This document shows positions 28,553-36,955 of a stretch of DNA of 64,000 nt, one piece after another. Under the pieces are notes generated by a model, which ran no database searches, had not been told where the DNA came from, and saw only the letters and a program-made list of their open reading frames with translations. How positions within the stretch are numbered: the stretch's first letter is position 1; each line of letters starts with the position of its first letter. This stretch comes from OMIW01 sp044235645 (GTDB taxonomy: Bacteria > Bdellovibrionota_C > UBA2361 > OMIW01): positions 1-64,000 of the forward strand of contig JBIIHQ010000007.1 of NCBI GenBank assembly GCA_044235645.1. The letters are read 5' to 3'. The translations under genes were made by a program, and so were the position numbers.

Positions 28553-29250
28553 GGGGCGAGTCTCCCCCCCCTACCCCCATTCGCGAGTCGAAGTTTTAAG
28601 TAACAAACATGCACCTTATGGCTCCCAGGTGGTCAATCGTCGCCCGACTGTAACCCCTCGAAGGGGCGATGATCGTCTCGAGGTATGAGGAGGAAAGGAC
28701 AGTTAATCGCCAAAAATGGTGGTAGGCTCTTCGACAATCGTCCCAACCATTCCAATGACACCAGCCCCACATTCCGGCCTCATTACTTACTCTCCCTCGC
28801 ATGGCAGATACCTCAGGGTGGGCGACTACGTCTACCTATATGATCAGCGGTGCGGGTTGAACCTGGCGAACAAATGGTCGGCGGAAGCGAATGGTCATAT
28901 GATTGGTACCAGGCTGAGGATATGTTTGGGAGCAACATGCAAGTAGGAATGGCCGAGTAGAAGGCATTTTGCGCAGAGAGGCTTTGAGAAAGATATTCGT
29001 TTAATGGCTCGCTCGTGTAGAAATCAATGAGCAGTGCCACCCGGCTTCATGCCGTTTGTGCTTCATCCGTTATGCCTCATTAGGAAAGGATATCCGTAAG
29101 GCACCGTTCAGGAAAAAGGGCCCACATTCCTATCAAGGAACGGCGTTAGTGTTTGTAATGCCTTGAGGGGACTCACTTTGAGTACCTGAAAAACGGCGTC
29201 CTGTTATTTCCGGAGCCTTAGGAGGGGAGAAGTAAACTCGGGAGGTCTTG
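28553..29250. other. Gene-poor region between gltB and TadE-like gene
   Basis: A 698-base gap. A CCCCTCGAAGGGG hairpin near 28650 could end the gltB transcript but has no T run. A 76-codon plus-strand frame starting at 28716 is open but has no ribosome site or recognisable motif, and I do not call it. The end holds GGAGG before the next gene. Confidence 0.5.
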
Positions 29251-29732
29251 ATGAGGATGTGGAGGATGTCGGTAAAATTTAATTGGTTGGAGCGATTGAC
29301 GAAAAGAAATCGTAAAGTTCCTGGATCCATTTTAAACGAGACGTGTCGACGCCGAGACCAGGGGTTACTCTTTATTGAGGCAGCATTGCTTATTCCCGTT
29401 GCCCTTGCATTCCTCCTTGGTGTCGCGGAGGTCGGCAATTGGTATTTGCAAGGGTTGCGCTTATCCAACCTCGCCCAAAATTTGGCTACGGGCGTCCAAC
29501 AGTCTCCCTCACTCTCGAATTATGACATATATCGACTCACGGTTTCATCAAGTTCCCTCCCAGAGGCAAACAAATCGGGGGGGGGGGGGGGATAGTACCG
29601 GTAGGTTGCCCACCGGAAACCTGTGAAATTAGTGGGTTGAGGAGTAAATTGGTAGCCGCAAAGACCTCCCCCGAGCCAGAGCTCGGTTCAAAACGCTTCA
29701 TCCTCAGACTGGTCAAACCCTTGGGAAGCTGA
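29251..29732 (+). pseudogene. TadE-like pilus protein interrupted at a poly-G tract
   Basis: The N-terminal part (ATG 29251, GGAGG 5 bases upstream) has a TadE/TadG-type signal: a basic stretch, then GLLFIEAALLIPVALAFLLG with the conserved Glu, and a long amphipathic helix. This frame stops at 29593-29595 right after a run of 15 G (114 residues). The sequence continues open in another frame from 29592 to a TGA at 29730, coding about 46 residues starting IVPVGCPPETCEISG. Changing the run to 13 or 16 G would join both parts into a protein of about 160 residues. It is either a phase-variable gene in the off state, a decayed gene, or a homopolymer sequencing error. A second TadE-like protein is at 45015-46721. 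Confidence 0.7.
29577..29591 (+). repeat. Homopolymer run of 15 G
   Basis: Fifteen consecutive G inside the TadE-like gene at the point where its two reading frames separate. Runs of this length slip during replication and are also prone to sequencing error. Confidence 0.95.
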
Positions 29733-30060
29733 GCGAGTGTGCGGTTGAGATCAATCTGCTTAGACTCCTTGGATCCCCCCCACTAGATCCTATGACCTCT
29801 CCCACCGGACTGAGGACCGCTATCTGTTTTCCCGCAGGACTCTCCATTGAAACCTGAATCCCACCAACGACCCGCTTGAGCGCGAACGACCTCCCAGCCA
29901 CCTCCCCAAGTTCCATAGGGCCATCCCCTTGGAGGGCTTGGAGCAACTGTCCCACCTGCGGATAAATCCTCGTGGACGCGATTGTCGCTCTGTCGGGAAG
30001 TTGTGATGAAACCGGCCCTGCTGAACTAACATCAACCAAATCCGTCCCTTCAATCTTCAT
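29713..30060 (-). CDS. Hypothetical protein, 115 aa
   Basis: A small unrecognised protein starting MKIEGTDLV. An AGGAGG box lies 7 bases before the ATG at 30060, the best argument that it is real. No signal peptide, membrane segment or Cys pattern is seen; the second half is beta-like and rich in Gly, Ser and Val. Its end overlaps by 20 bases the end of the out-of-frame part of the TadE-like gene on the other strand. Confidence 0.45.
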   Translation of the reverse strand: MKIEGTDLVDVSSAGPVSSQLPDRATIASTRIYPQVGQLLQALQGDGPMELGEVAGRSFALKRVVGGIQVSMESPAGKQIAVLSPVGEVIGSSGGDPRSLSRLISTAHSLSFPRV

Positions 30061-30654
30061 ACCACATCCTCCTGCACCCATGACCTACACTGAATCGCCT
30101 ATCACAAACCCCATTTCATTCTCACGAATTCTGAAAGCATCATGTACCTTCCACGAAGACTGCCCCGAGGCTCTGATACAACGTATCGTACACGATCTTT
30201 CGGCTTCAGCGTTAGCACCTTCCCTTGAGCAGCTACTATCATCAAAACCACAAAATAGCTCTTCTGATCCAAAAATTACTCTTATTTTTAGTGCTTTATC
30301 CCTAAAAAACGCTCCCTCTATCTCCAGGCGTGTTGAATAATTTTTTTTATTCTCCTTGGCGACGACAGATTCCCCCTTTAAGTACCTAAGCTCAAACCCG
30401 CGACCTCTCCCAACTACCGTCGTCAATCCTGACCAAAAACTTGAGAAAATAGTGGTGCAGCACAAGACGTACGATTTTTTGAACAGCTTAGTACACTCCT
30501 CCCGCTCGTACTGACGGCGTCAGCCTCGTCAGAGGCCAACCAGAAAACGGACCTCTCCCTCTCCCCCATCAATCAGCTATACTCATCCTCAACGCAACCG
30601 ACGCTTCCCCCCCTTCTTCCTCGGTTGCCCTCTGTATCTCTTACTGTGTCCTCC
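30061..30654. other. Ambiguous region with overlapping frames on both strands
   Basis: Two frames compete over 30080-30340: a plus-strand frame of 86 codons (starting MTYTESPITN) and a minus-strand frame spanning 30085-30465 that ends just before the ribosome site of the 115-aa gene. Neither has a recognisable product; the plus frame has more natural composition but lacks a ribosome site. A GAATAA-T7-TATTC element at about 30335-30352 follows the plus frame. The remaining bases hold the leader of the membrane protein gene. Confidence 0.35.
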
Positions 30655-32709
30655 ATGCGTCCTCGTCTCACTGGTATTCTCACCATTCTCTCTTTCATCA
30701 GCTATCTCATCACTCATCTTCTTTTTCTTCAGGACTTTCCTATCTATTTCTTCTGCGATGAGGCGTACATTGGGAACAAGATTCACGAGCTGATTGCTCA
30801 TAATTTTTCGGATGCCTCGGGGAGGTTTCTTCCGCTCTATTATGAGAAGGCACCTCAACGGTGGGTTCCGCAGATCTCTTTGTACCTCTACCTTCCGTTT
30901 GTGATGATGTTCGGCAATGGTATCGCAGCGTTGCGCGCGGGAACGGTCATTCTCTCGATTCCGGGGCTCTTTGCAATGTCTCGATTGGCCACGGATGCTC
31001 TCCGATTAAAGGAACCGTGGCTTGTTGTTGCAATCCTCGGTTCACTCCCCGTGTGGTTTCTCCATGTCCGCACCGTTTTTGAGACAGCTCTGATTATTCC
31101 TTTTCTTGCGATGTACCTCTGGCAGGTAACTCGCTGGCTTAATAGCGATCGGGGAGCAGTTCTTGGCGCACCTATCACCGGTGCACTCCTTTTTTACTCC
31201 CATTTCTCTGGTTCGATAGCCTTTGTCGCGACCTCTCTATCGATAGTACTCCTCAATCCGATTCTCATCGGACGGCAGTGGCGTCGCGCTGTGACATCAG
31301 GTGGCATCCTTCTCGTCCTCATGATCCCGTTTTTGATCTTCTCTCAGCGAAGTCCCGGGGCAATGGCTGAGCAGCTCTTCGTCATCAATTCGCACTGGTA
31401 TGTTCCGGGCCTGAGCACTGCCGAGCGGGTCCGACTCGCAGTGATGTCGTACCTGAACTCTTTTTCATTATCATATTGGTTTTCTCCCGAGGGGGGCAGA
31501 CAATACGATGCCGTGCGCCACCTGTGGGGAGGGCGAGGTTATGTGGGGTATTGGGTTCTGCCGCTCGTCGTGAGTGGAATCGGTATTTCGGTGTGGCGAT
31601 GGCAAGATCGGAACTATCGAATCCTGCTCGGTTGTTTGGTGGCGTCAACGGCAGCTTCTCTCATCGTTCCCGTCATGATTATGCGGGTGTTCGCGGTCCT
31701 CGTGCCGGTCTCGCTGCTGGTGGCAGTTTCGATTGACGTCACGGCAAATCTCATCTCCTCAACCGCCCTCCGATCCGCCACAGTATCAATTCTCGGAGTT
31801 GGTTTCGCTTTCTTTCAGGGAAATCTTCTTCGGGAAGCCATCACGAAAGGGCCAACCTGGTTTAGCGATTACGGCCTCTACGGGATGGCTTGGGGAACAA
31901 AGGAGCTCTATCAATCATTCTTGCCCCACCTTCTTTCCCATCATCCCGATGCATCTCTTCTGCTGACAAGTTCGTGGGCCAATGGTGCTGATAGCTTCAA
32001 CGAATTTTTTGTTCGGGACGCAACGAGCCCGCTGCACCAACGATTATCGCTCGTGAATGTGGAGGACTTCAACGCAACTCTTCGTCCTGGCATATCCGAG
32101 CGCGCTATTATCGTTTTGACCGAAGAGGAGTGGAAGAAGTTCCGCCTCAATCCCAAGTTTTTCCTGTCTGAACCGATTGAAGTCCTCAATCTACCCGATG
32201 GAAGGCCTGGATTTTTTGCCGCCCATTTTGGATATTCACCCGAGGCACAAGGCATATTCGAGCGGGAACTCGCCGAGCGGCGCAAACCGATCACCACCCG
32301 CCTGCAGCTTGGTTCCTTGGGAGGGGCCGTTATCACCCACTCCCAGTTCGACATCGGCTCTGTCGCCGATATTTTCGATGACAGCGATTTCTCTCTTGTC
32401 CGAACACCTGCCAACGTCAATCCACTTATTCTTCAGATCGTCCTCGACACTCCGACACCCGTTACTCGGATAAAGGCTCGGCTCTGGCCGATGACGGTCG
32501 ATTGGAACATTACGATCAGCGATTCGGACGGCGTGGAGTGTTTTCGCCAGAAAGGAAGGGAGCAAAATACCGGCGAGGATGCAACGATCGAAATTGAGCC
32601 CTCACCCTGCCAAACAGCAAAGATGGTCAGTTTGAGCTTTGGTGAGGCCGGGTATCATCATGAGTCGCGGGTCCATGTGAAGACTGTTACGCTTGAGCGG
32701 CGGTCATGA
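30655..32709 (+). CDS. Integral membrane glycosyltransferase-like protein (GT-C type)
   Basis: A 684-aa protein with about ten to twelve membrane segments in the first 400 residues and a soluble C-terminal domain of about 280 residues. The first outer loop begins right after helix 1 with FFCDEAYIGN: an Asp-Glu pair at the place of the catalytic acidic residues of GT-C enzymes (ArnT/PMT type), which use lipid-linked sugars in the periplasm. The C-terminal part is beta-rich. The ATG at 30655 is chosen over a TTG ten codons upstream; no ribosome site is seen for either. It stands alone, convergent with the secreted-protein gene. Confidence 0.7.
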   Translation: MRPRLTGILTILSFISYLITHLLFLQDFPIYFFCDEAYIGNKIHELIAHNFSDASGRFLPLYYEKAPQRWVPQISLYLYLPFVMMFGNGIAALRAGTVILSIPGLFAMSRLATDALRLKEPWLVVAILGSLPVWFLHVRTVFETALIIPFLAMYLWQVTRWLNSDRGAVLGAPITGALLFYSHFSGSIAFVATSLSIVLLNPILIGRQWRRAVTSGGILLVLMIPFLIFSQRSPGAMAEQLFVINSHWYVPGLSTAERVRLAVMSYLNSFSLSYWFSPEGGRQYDAVRHLWGGRGYVGYWVLPLVVSGIGISVWRWQDRNYRILLGCLVASTAASLIVPVMIMRVFAVLVPVSLLVAVSIDVTANLISSTALRSATVSILGVGFAFFQGNLLREAITKGPTWFSDYGLYGMAWGTKELYQSFLPHLLSHHPDASLLLTSSWANGADSFNEFFVRDATSPLHQRLSLVNVEDFNATLRPGISERAIIVLTEEEWKKFRLNPKFFLSEPIEVLNLPDGRPGFFAAHFGYSPEAQGIFERELAERRKPITTRLQLGSLGGAVITHSQFDIGSVADIFDDSDFSLVRTPANVNPLILQIVLDTPTPVTRIKARLWPMTVDWNITISDSDGVECFRQKGREQNTGEDATIEIEPSPCQTAKMVSLSFGEAGYHHESRVHVKTVTLERRS

Positions 32710-32834
32710 GATGACAGAGTTATTGCGAGAGGGGGGTACCCGTCGTGAGCCTACCCACAACCTCTTTTACCCCCTACAATCCCCAGAGGTGGGGCTCGGC
32801 CGCGATGAGATTCAGCCGAGTCCCAAGACACCTC

Positions 32835-33335
32835 CTACTGGGCCTCGCCAGTCCGGCTGACAAGGGGATTAACCCGATAGCATACTCCGCCATTCATCCG
32901 GAGATAGACAAAACCATCTCGGGTCTTCGCATTCGTTCCACGCGCCCGTGCGCCTTTCGCGATATCGCCGTTCGAGCACCTCGGCACTCCTCCCGCAGCA
33001 CAGTACGCTCGAGGACGACGGGTTACATTCCATACTCCGTAGTATCCAAGACGAGTTGCCACTGCTCCATCTGAGTACACAAGCGTTGCGGGGAACGACG
33101 GACACTCACGATTACAGATCAGGGTGGGACCAGCAGCCCGGGGATCAAAGCGGTTTATGTGGTTCGAAATCTGAGTCTTGTACAGAAACGCCTTCCCAAC
33201 GTCGGTCTTGACAGTGCGGCACATTTTTTTGAATGTCGTGCTTGTGGGAAGACTCTGCGCCTGAGCACCCGCTAAAGGGATAACGAGCGTTGCTACCGCC
33301 ACGAAAGGGAGAAAAATCGCGGAACGTCTTTTCAT
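32835..33335 (-). CDS. Cys-rich secreted protein
   Basis: A 166-aa exported protein of unknown family. The ATG at 33335 follows AAGGA by 8 bases; the basic start and hydrophobic core end in an AGAQAQ signal cleavage site near residue 27. The mature part has six Cys, which could make three disulfides, and many Arg, Tyr and Gly residues. A DsbA-like oxidoreductase is encoded at 53558. An upstream ATG at 33356 would place the ribosome site inside the coding sequence. Confidence 0.6.
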   Translation of the reverse strand: MKRRSAIFLPFVAVATLVIPLAGAQAQSLPTSTTFKKMCRTVKTDVGKAFLYKTQISNHINRFDPRAAGPTLICNRECPSFPATLVYSDGAVATRLGYYGVWNVTRRPRAYCAAGGVPRCSNGDIAKGARARGTNAKTRDGFVYLRMNGGVCYRVNPLVSRTGEAQ

Positions 33336-33504
33336 AATTAATTCCTTTGCCAGCATTCATGTTTCTGTTGAGATAGCGGAACCTGGGGAGAGGTTTCGAT
33401 AGACATCCCCCCACCTAGCTTCCAACATCCCTCTCTTGCATCAGATGCTCGAATCCTAACTCACGGTGAAACAAAGTACACCCCTCTGTCGAGGTTCCTC
33501 TTTG

Positions 33505-34488
33505 TTACCATACCGGTGCTTGGTACAGAATTTCAGTGCCTCCCGAGACCATCATCTTTTTTACCGCCGAGGCGGCGCTTCCCGCTGCCTCAAATAGTTC
33601 CCGAAACCTCATCAACTTTCGTCCCGGATGGGTAAGAGTCGGGAGTTGATCGTCAGGAATCGGTTTTCCACTCATCGCAAGCACCGCACGGGCTGCATCA
33701 TACACATCACCAAACTCATCAACCAATCCCACCTCCTTCGCAGTGGATCCGGGGATAATCCGCCCATCGGCAAACTCAAGCATCTTCTCCCGAGTAGTAC
33801 CTCGTTCGGCAAACGCCTTCTCTCGACCCTCCCAGACCGCATTCACGAACTGATCGTACGTTGTGTTGATGACGGTAGAGAGGAACTCTTGATCGGCAGC
33901 TTCCATCGGTCGGAACGGATTACCAACATCTTTGAGCTTGCCACTCTTAATGGTCATCATCTTGAAGCCCACCTTGTCGGCAATTGAGGCCACATTCGGG
34001 GTCTGCATAATAACCCCTATCGAACCCGTTAATGTTCCCGGCTGGCAAAAAATCTTATCCGCTGATAACGCGAGATAAAGCCCTCCTGATGCAGCAACCG
34101 AACCCATCGAGACGACGATCTTTTTTTTCGCCCTGAGCCGTCGTATCGCATCGTGCAGCTCCTGAGAGGGGCCGACCGAACCACCGGGAGAATCAACGCG
34201 GACAACGATTCCCGCTACCTTTGGATTATAAGCGCTCTCATACAAGGCCTTCAGTATCTTCGACCCATCCGAAATAGCATCCGTTACCTCGATAACCGCG
34301 ACCGAACCATTCTTAACCTCCTGACCTTCTTCTCCCAACAAGGTAATGACACCACTGACAGCGAACGCAAGGAACAGGGTCGAGACGAGTATTCCCGCCA
34401 CCATCATGACAACCCACAGCACAACTCTTTTCAGAAAACCTCCGATACCCCCCGATCGACGATGATTCCGTTCCTCCTGATAATCCAT
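33505..34488 (-). CDS. sppA: Signal peptide peptidase SppA, short type
   Basis: A 327-aa membrane-bound serine protease of the 36-kDa SppA type that degrades cleaved signal peptides. One membrane segment (about 20-45) is followed by the protease fold: VRVDSPGGSVGPSQEL, the nucleophile Ser in GSVAASGGLYLALSADKI, GSIGVIMQ, and the general-base Lys in IKSGKLKDVGNPFR. The ATG at 34488 has AGGGGA 6 bases upstream; earlier start codons are badly placed. It stands alone on its strand. Confidence 0.93.
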   Translation of the reverse strand: MDYQEERNHRRSGGIGGFLKRVVLWVVMMVAGILVSTLFLAFAVSGVITLLGEEGQEVKNGSVAVIEVTDAISDGSKILKALYESAYNPKVAGIVVRVDSPGGSVGPSQELHDAIRRLRAKKKIVVSMGSVAASGGLYLALSADKIFCQPGTLTGSIGVIMQTPNVASIADKVGFKMMTIKSGKLKDVGNPFRPMEAADQEFLSTVINTTYDQFVNAVWEGREKAFAERGTTREKMLEFADGRIIPGSTAKEVGLVDEFGDVYDAARAVLAMSGKPIPDDQLPTLTHPGRKLMRFRELFEAAGSAASAVKKMMVSGGTEILYQAPVW

Positions 34489-34747
34489 ACACATTCCCCT
34501 GAAGTAATCGAAACAAAAAAGAAAATCGCGAGAACTACGCAAACGCCTTATTATCTCAAACTCTCGTTGACCCAGGAAGTCCCGGATACCACCGTCGTGT
34601 CATTTGTTTTTGACACCTCAACAAATCCGAACTTCCTCGGGGCGATGACGCATCTACCGGGGAGGGTTATGCGACACAAGAAGACGAAATCTGCATTCCC
34701 TGCACCGCTGACTGCTCTCGCGAAAGAACCTCTTCCTCGACAACTCC

Positions 34748-36031
34748 ATGGTCGATGATATCCGCGCGCCATTTCCGACTCACTCCGCTCCTGGGACCTC
34801 GCGCGACGGGGCTGCCCGAGACAACGGGCGGGGAACCGAACTTACGACGACGGTGCTCGCCCAAGATGGCAAACTCGGGATAGGGATACACTCAAAATTT
34901 CTTCCCCTTACCATCTCCCTTGATGCGCGGGCTGGGGATATCGTTCGAGTCCGGATCGAACCTCCCTCGATTGATCACGGGAATAAAGAAACAATAGTGC
35001 GGGTCCTGCGGATACTCTCACACCCGAATCGGGGCCCAGGGCTCGCGACAACAACTCCCCGTACCCTCAGAGATCTTTTTTCCGCTGCCTCGATAAAGCC
35101 ACTCCAGGAGCTCCTTTTGGCACTCCGAGAGGTGCTCGAACGGAAAGGGCCGATTGATAAGAAAATTTCCCTAAAAACGGGAAACAACGTGGCCGAACCC
35201 ACCCCTGGACCCGATCCTCGCCTCCCGGGCCTCGCGCCACTCTCCCACTCTCGCACTCACCATATTCCCGCTGCTTACGGAGTTGGAGGCCCCCGACCCG
35301 AGGTCGCCCGAATGGTGGCCTCCCGTGAACCCGCGCTCCCCATCGCCACACCGATCCCGCCAACTCCCCCTCAATCTGCCCCTCCAGAAACCTCACTCCG
35401 GTCACTCGTCGAAGCAGCGGTTCGCATGATAGCCGAGCGGGCCGCTGACGGTGGAAAGCAATCTGCCCCCACTCCCCGAACCAAATCATCGGACGACAGC
35501 TCCGCCGCGGACGAGGCCACCCGCCGATTTCAACGACTCGTCACCGAGGCTGGCCCAATCCTCGACCAGTACAACCGCCTCTTTGAATCGCTCAACCAAC
35601 CGTCATACCTCCTCACCACCCTCGGCACCCAAACCCCGATTGTCCCGCTCGAGCTCTCGTTGCTTCGCACCCCCCATCGTCCCGACCGCTCGGGCGAGGG
35701 GGTTGAGCACCCGATGGATCGAAGCGAGATTGCGGGCGATGGAGGCACGGCACATCATCGTGTGTACACCCGCCTCCGAATGACGATCCACTTGCCCACC
35801 CTCGGCCCCCTCGGGGTCGATGTGGCATATCGGGAGACAGAGGTGCTCCTCAAGATGATCTCCCCTTCGCCACAGGTAGCGGCTTATATGGCCGGGGAGC
35901 TACCAGGCCTCGTGGAGCAGTTGAAGGGGGCGGGATATGGCGGGGTATCGTGGTTTACGGAGGTTGGGGAGGTTGGTGGGGTTATGCCGGAGTGGTTTCG
36001 GGAGTTGGTTGAGGAAGGGGTGGTGGCTTAG
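34748..36031 (+). CDS. FliK-like hook-length control protein (tentative)
   Basis: A 427-aa protein with three parts: an N-terminal beta domain (about 30-95), a Pro/Ala-rich linker (about 125-240), and a C-terminal domain (about 330-415) reading RLRMTIHLPTLGPLGVDVAY, then a long helix MAGELPGLVEQLKGAGYGG. This two-domain-with-linker plan and the C-terminal pattern resemble the Flg_hook domain of FliK. No flagellar genes are in the window, so it could instead belong to a type III-like or unrelated envelope system. The ATG at 34748 lacks a ribosome site. Its stop overlaps the convergent gene's stop by four bases. Confidence 0.5.
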   Translation: MVDDIRAPFPTHSAPGTSRDGAARDNGRGTELTTTVLAQDGKLGIGIHSKFLPLTISLDARAGDIVRVRIEPPSIDHGNKETIVRVLRILSHPNRGPGLATTTPRTLRDLFSAASIKPLQELLLALREVLERKGPIDKKISLKTGNNVAEPTPGPDPRLPGLAPLSHSRTHHIPAAYGVGGPRPEVARMVASREPALPIATPIPPTPPQSAPPETSLRSLVEAAVRMIAERAADGGKQSAPTPRTKSSDDSSAADEATRRFQRLVTEAGPILDQYNRLFESLNQPSYLLTTLGTQTPIVPLELSLLRTPHRPDRSGEGVEHPMDRSEIAGDGGTAHHRVYTRLRMTIHLPTLGPLGVDVAYRETEVLLKMISPSPQVAAYMAGELPGLVEQLKGAGYGGVSWFTEVGEVGGVMPEWFRELVEEGVVA

Positions 36032-36360
36032 GCTATTGAATCTGGGAACAGCTGAGCGAAAATCGACGGCGGAAGGCTTACGGTAGCTGAGGAATCGTTC
36101 ACTTGAAGATAGTTCCGCAACGCCGCAAGTGCTTCCCTCTTTTCCGCGGAAATGCCACCGTCCGCGGAAATGCCACCGCTCAAACCCCCACTGGTCCAAG
36201 CCCCACCGGCCGTAACTGAATTCCCCGCCAAAGCGGCTTGTACCGCCAAACGATCGAACCTCGGAACGCTCGTCACGGTCGACGACGTGTCCGGCGCTTG
36301 GGACGCTGGACTAGACTCCACACCCACCAACCTATCCAACCTAAAGGTATTACTCACCAC
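36028..36360 (-). CDS. Hypothetical protein, 110 aa
   Basis: A small unrecognised protein. It begins at a GTG (36360) with AGAGGG eight bases upstream, is rich in Ser, Ala and Gly, and has a Gly-rich stretch formed by an in-frame 18-bp duplication. A helix with a Leu repeat follows in the last 45 residues. It converges on the FliK-like gene with overlapping stop codons. Confidence is modest because nothing identifies it. Confidence 0.4.
   Translation of the reverse strand: MVSNTFRLDRLVGVESSPASQAPDTSSTVTSVPRFDRLAVQAALAGNSVTAGGAWTSGGLSGGISADGGISAEKREALAALRNYLQVNDSSATVSLPPSIFAQLFPDSIA
36143..36178 (-). repeat. Exact 18-bp tandem duplication
   Basis: TCCGCGGAAATGCCACCG occurs twice head to tail. 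It is in frame in the minus-strand 110-aa protein, giving the repeated GGISAD segment. Confidence 0.95.
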
Positions 36361-36955
36361 GATACGTTCCCTCTGGACCTACCACACCTCACCGACCTCT
36401 CACTCTTGAGAGATATGCCCCGAACCAAACCCCGTGTGACATATAACCTCAAAAAAACTCTCGAATCGAAGTGCTTGCTCGGCACACGAGGTATCAGAGA
36501 CCCCGGGGAGGAGGGATTGCTGACACCATTCCTCTTCTCCAACGACGGCTATATAGTTCACTTACCTGCCGGGCGAATCGACTTCGAATCAGCCGTCTTA
36601 CTAACTCCCGCCCGATTTCCGCACCCCCTCTTGGCGCCTGGGGATCCCGCTTTTATGACTCTGAGACATGGGGATGGGGAGCATAGCCCTCCACCACTCT
36701 GAGGATATGAGCGTCTCAGCGATGGTAGTGCCCTCTGGCGATTCAGATGGACTACCCACCTCCCCCTACCGGTGCTATAACCCGCTTCACCCCCCGGATC
36801 CAAGCGCCGATTTCGAGGCGCTGCCGTCCGCGCTGGGGCATCTTCGCACCTCGCTCGGAACTGAGTATGTTCTTTTGCCCCCTCATTTCGGGGCCTCTTC
36901 TCACCGCACCCAACGCGACTCTGAACACGTCCTGCCTCACCACAAGGAGCAAGCT
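36361..36955. other. Region upstream of acs
   Basis: A 595-base gap. The acs frame is open upstream to 36668, but that part has no conserved sequence and the acs ribosome site is at 36943-36948, so I treat it as untranslated. A TATAAC hexamer at 36776-36781 could be a -10 box but lacks a good -35 partner. No other gene is seen. Confidence 0.5.

Noticed and set aside
28716..28946. 76-codon plus-strand frame
   Set aside because: No ribosome site, no motif, and not clearly better than chance; left uncalled.
30589..30858. Minus-strand frame rich in Arg and Lys
   Set aside because: It overlaps the start of the well-supported membrane protein gene and looks like its shadow.
36238..36702. Plus-strand frame of 154 codons
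   Set aside because: Its composition is irregular and it overlaps the minus-strand 110-aa frame; no ribosome site.
36668..36955. N-terminal extension of acs
   Set aside because: A clear AAGGAG site precedes the ATG at 36956 and the extension has no conserved sequence.
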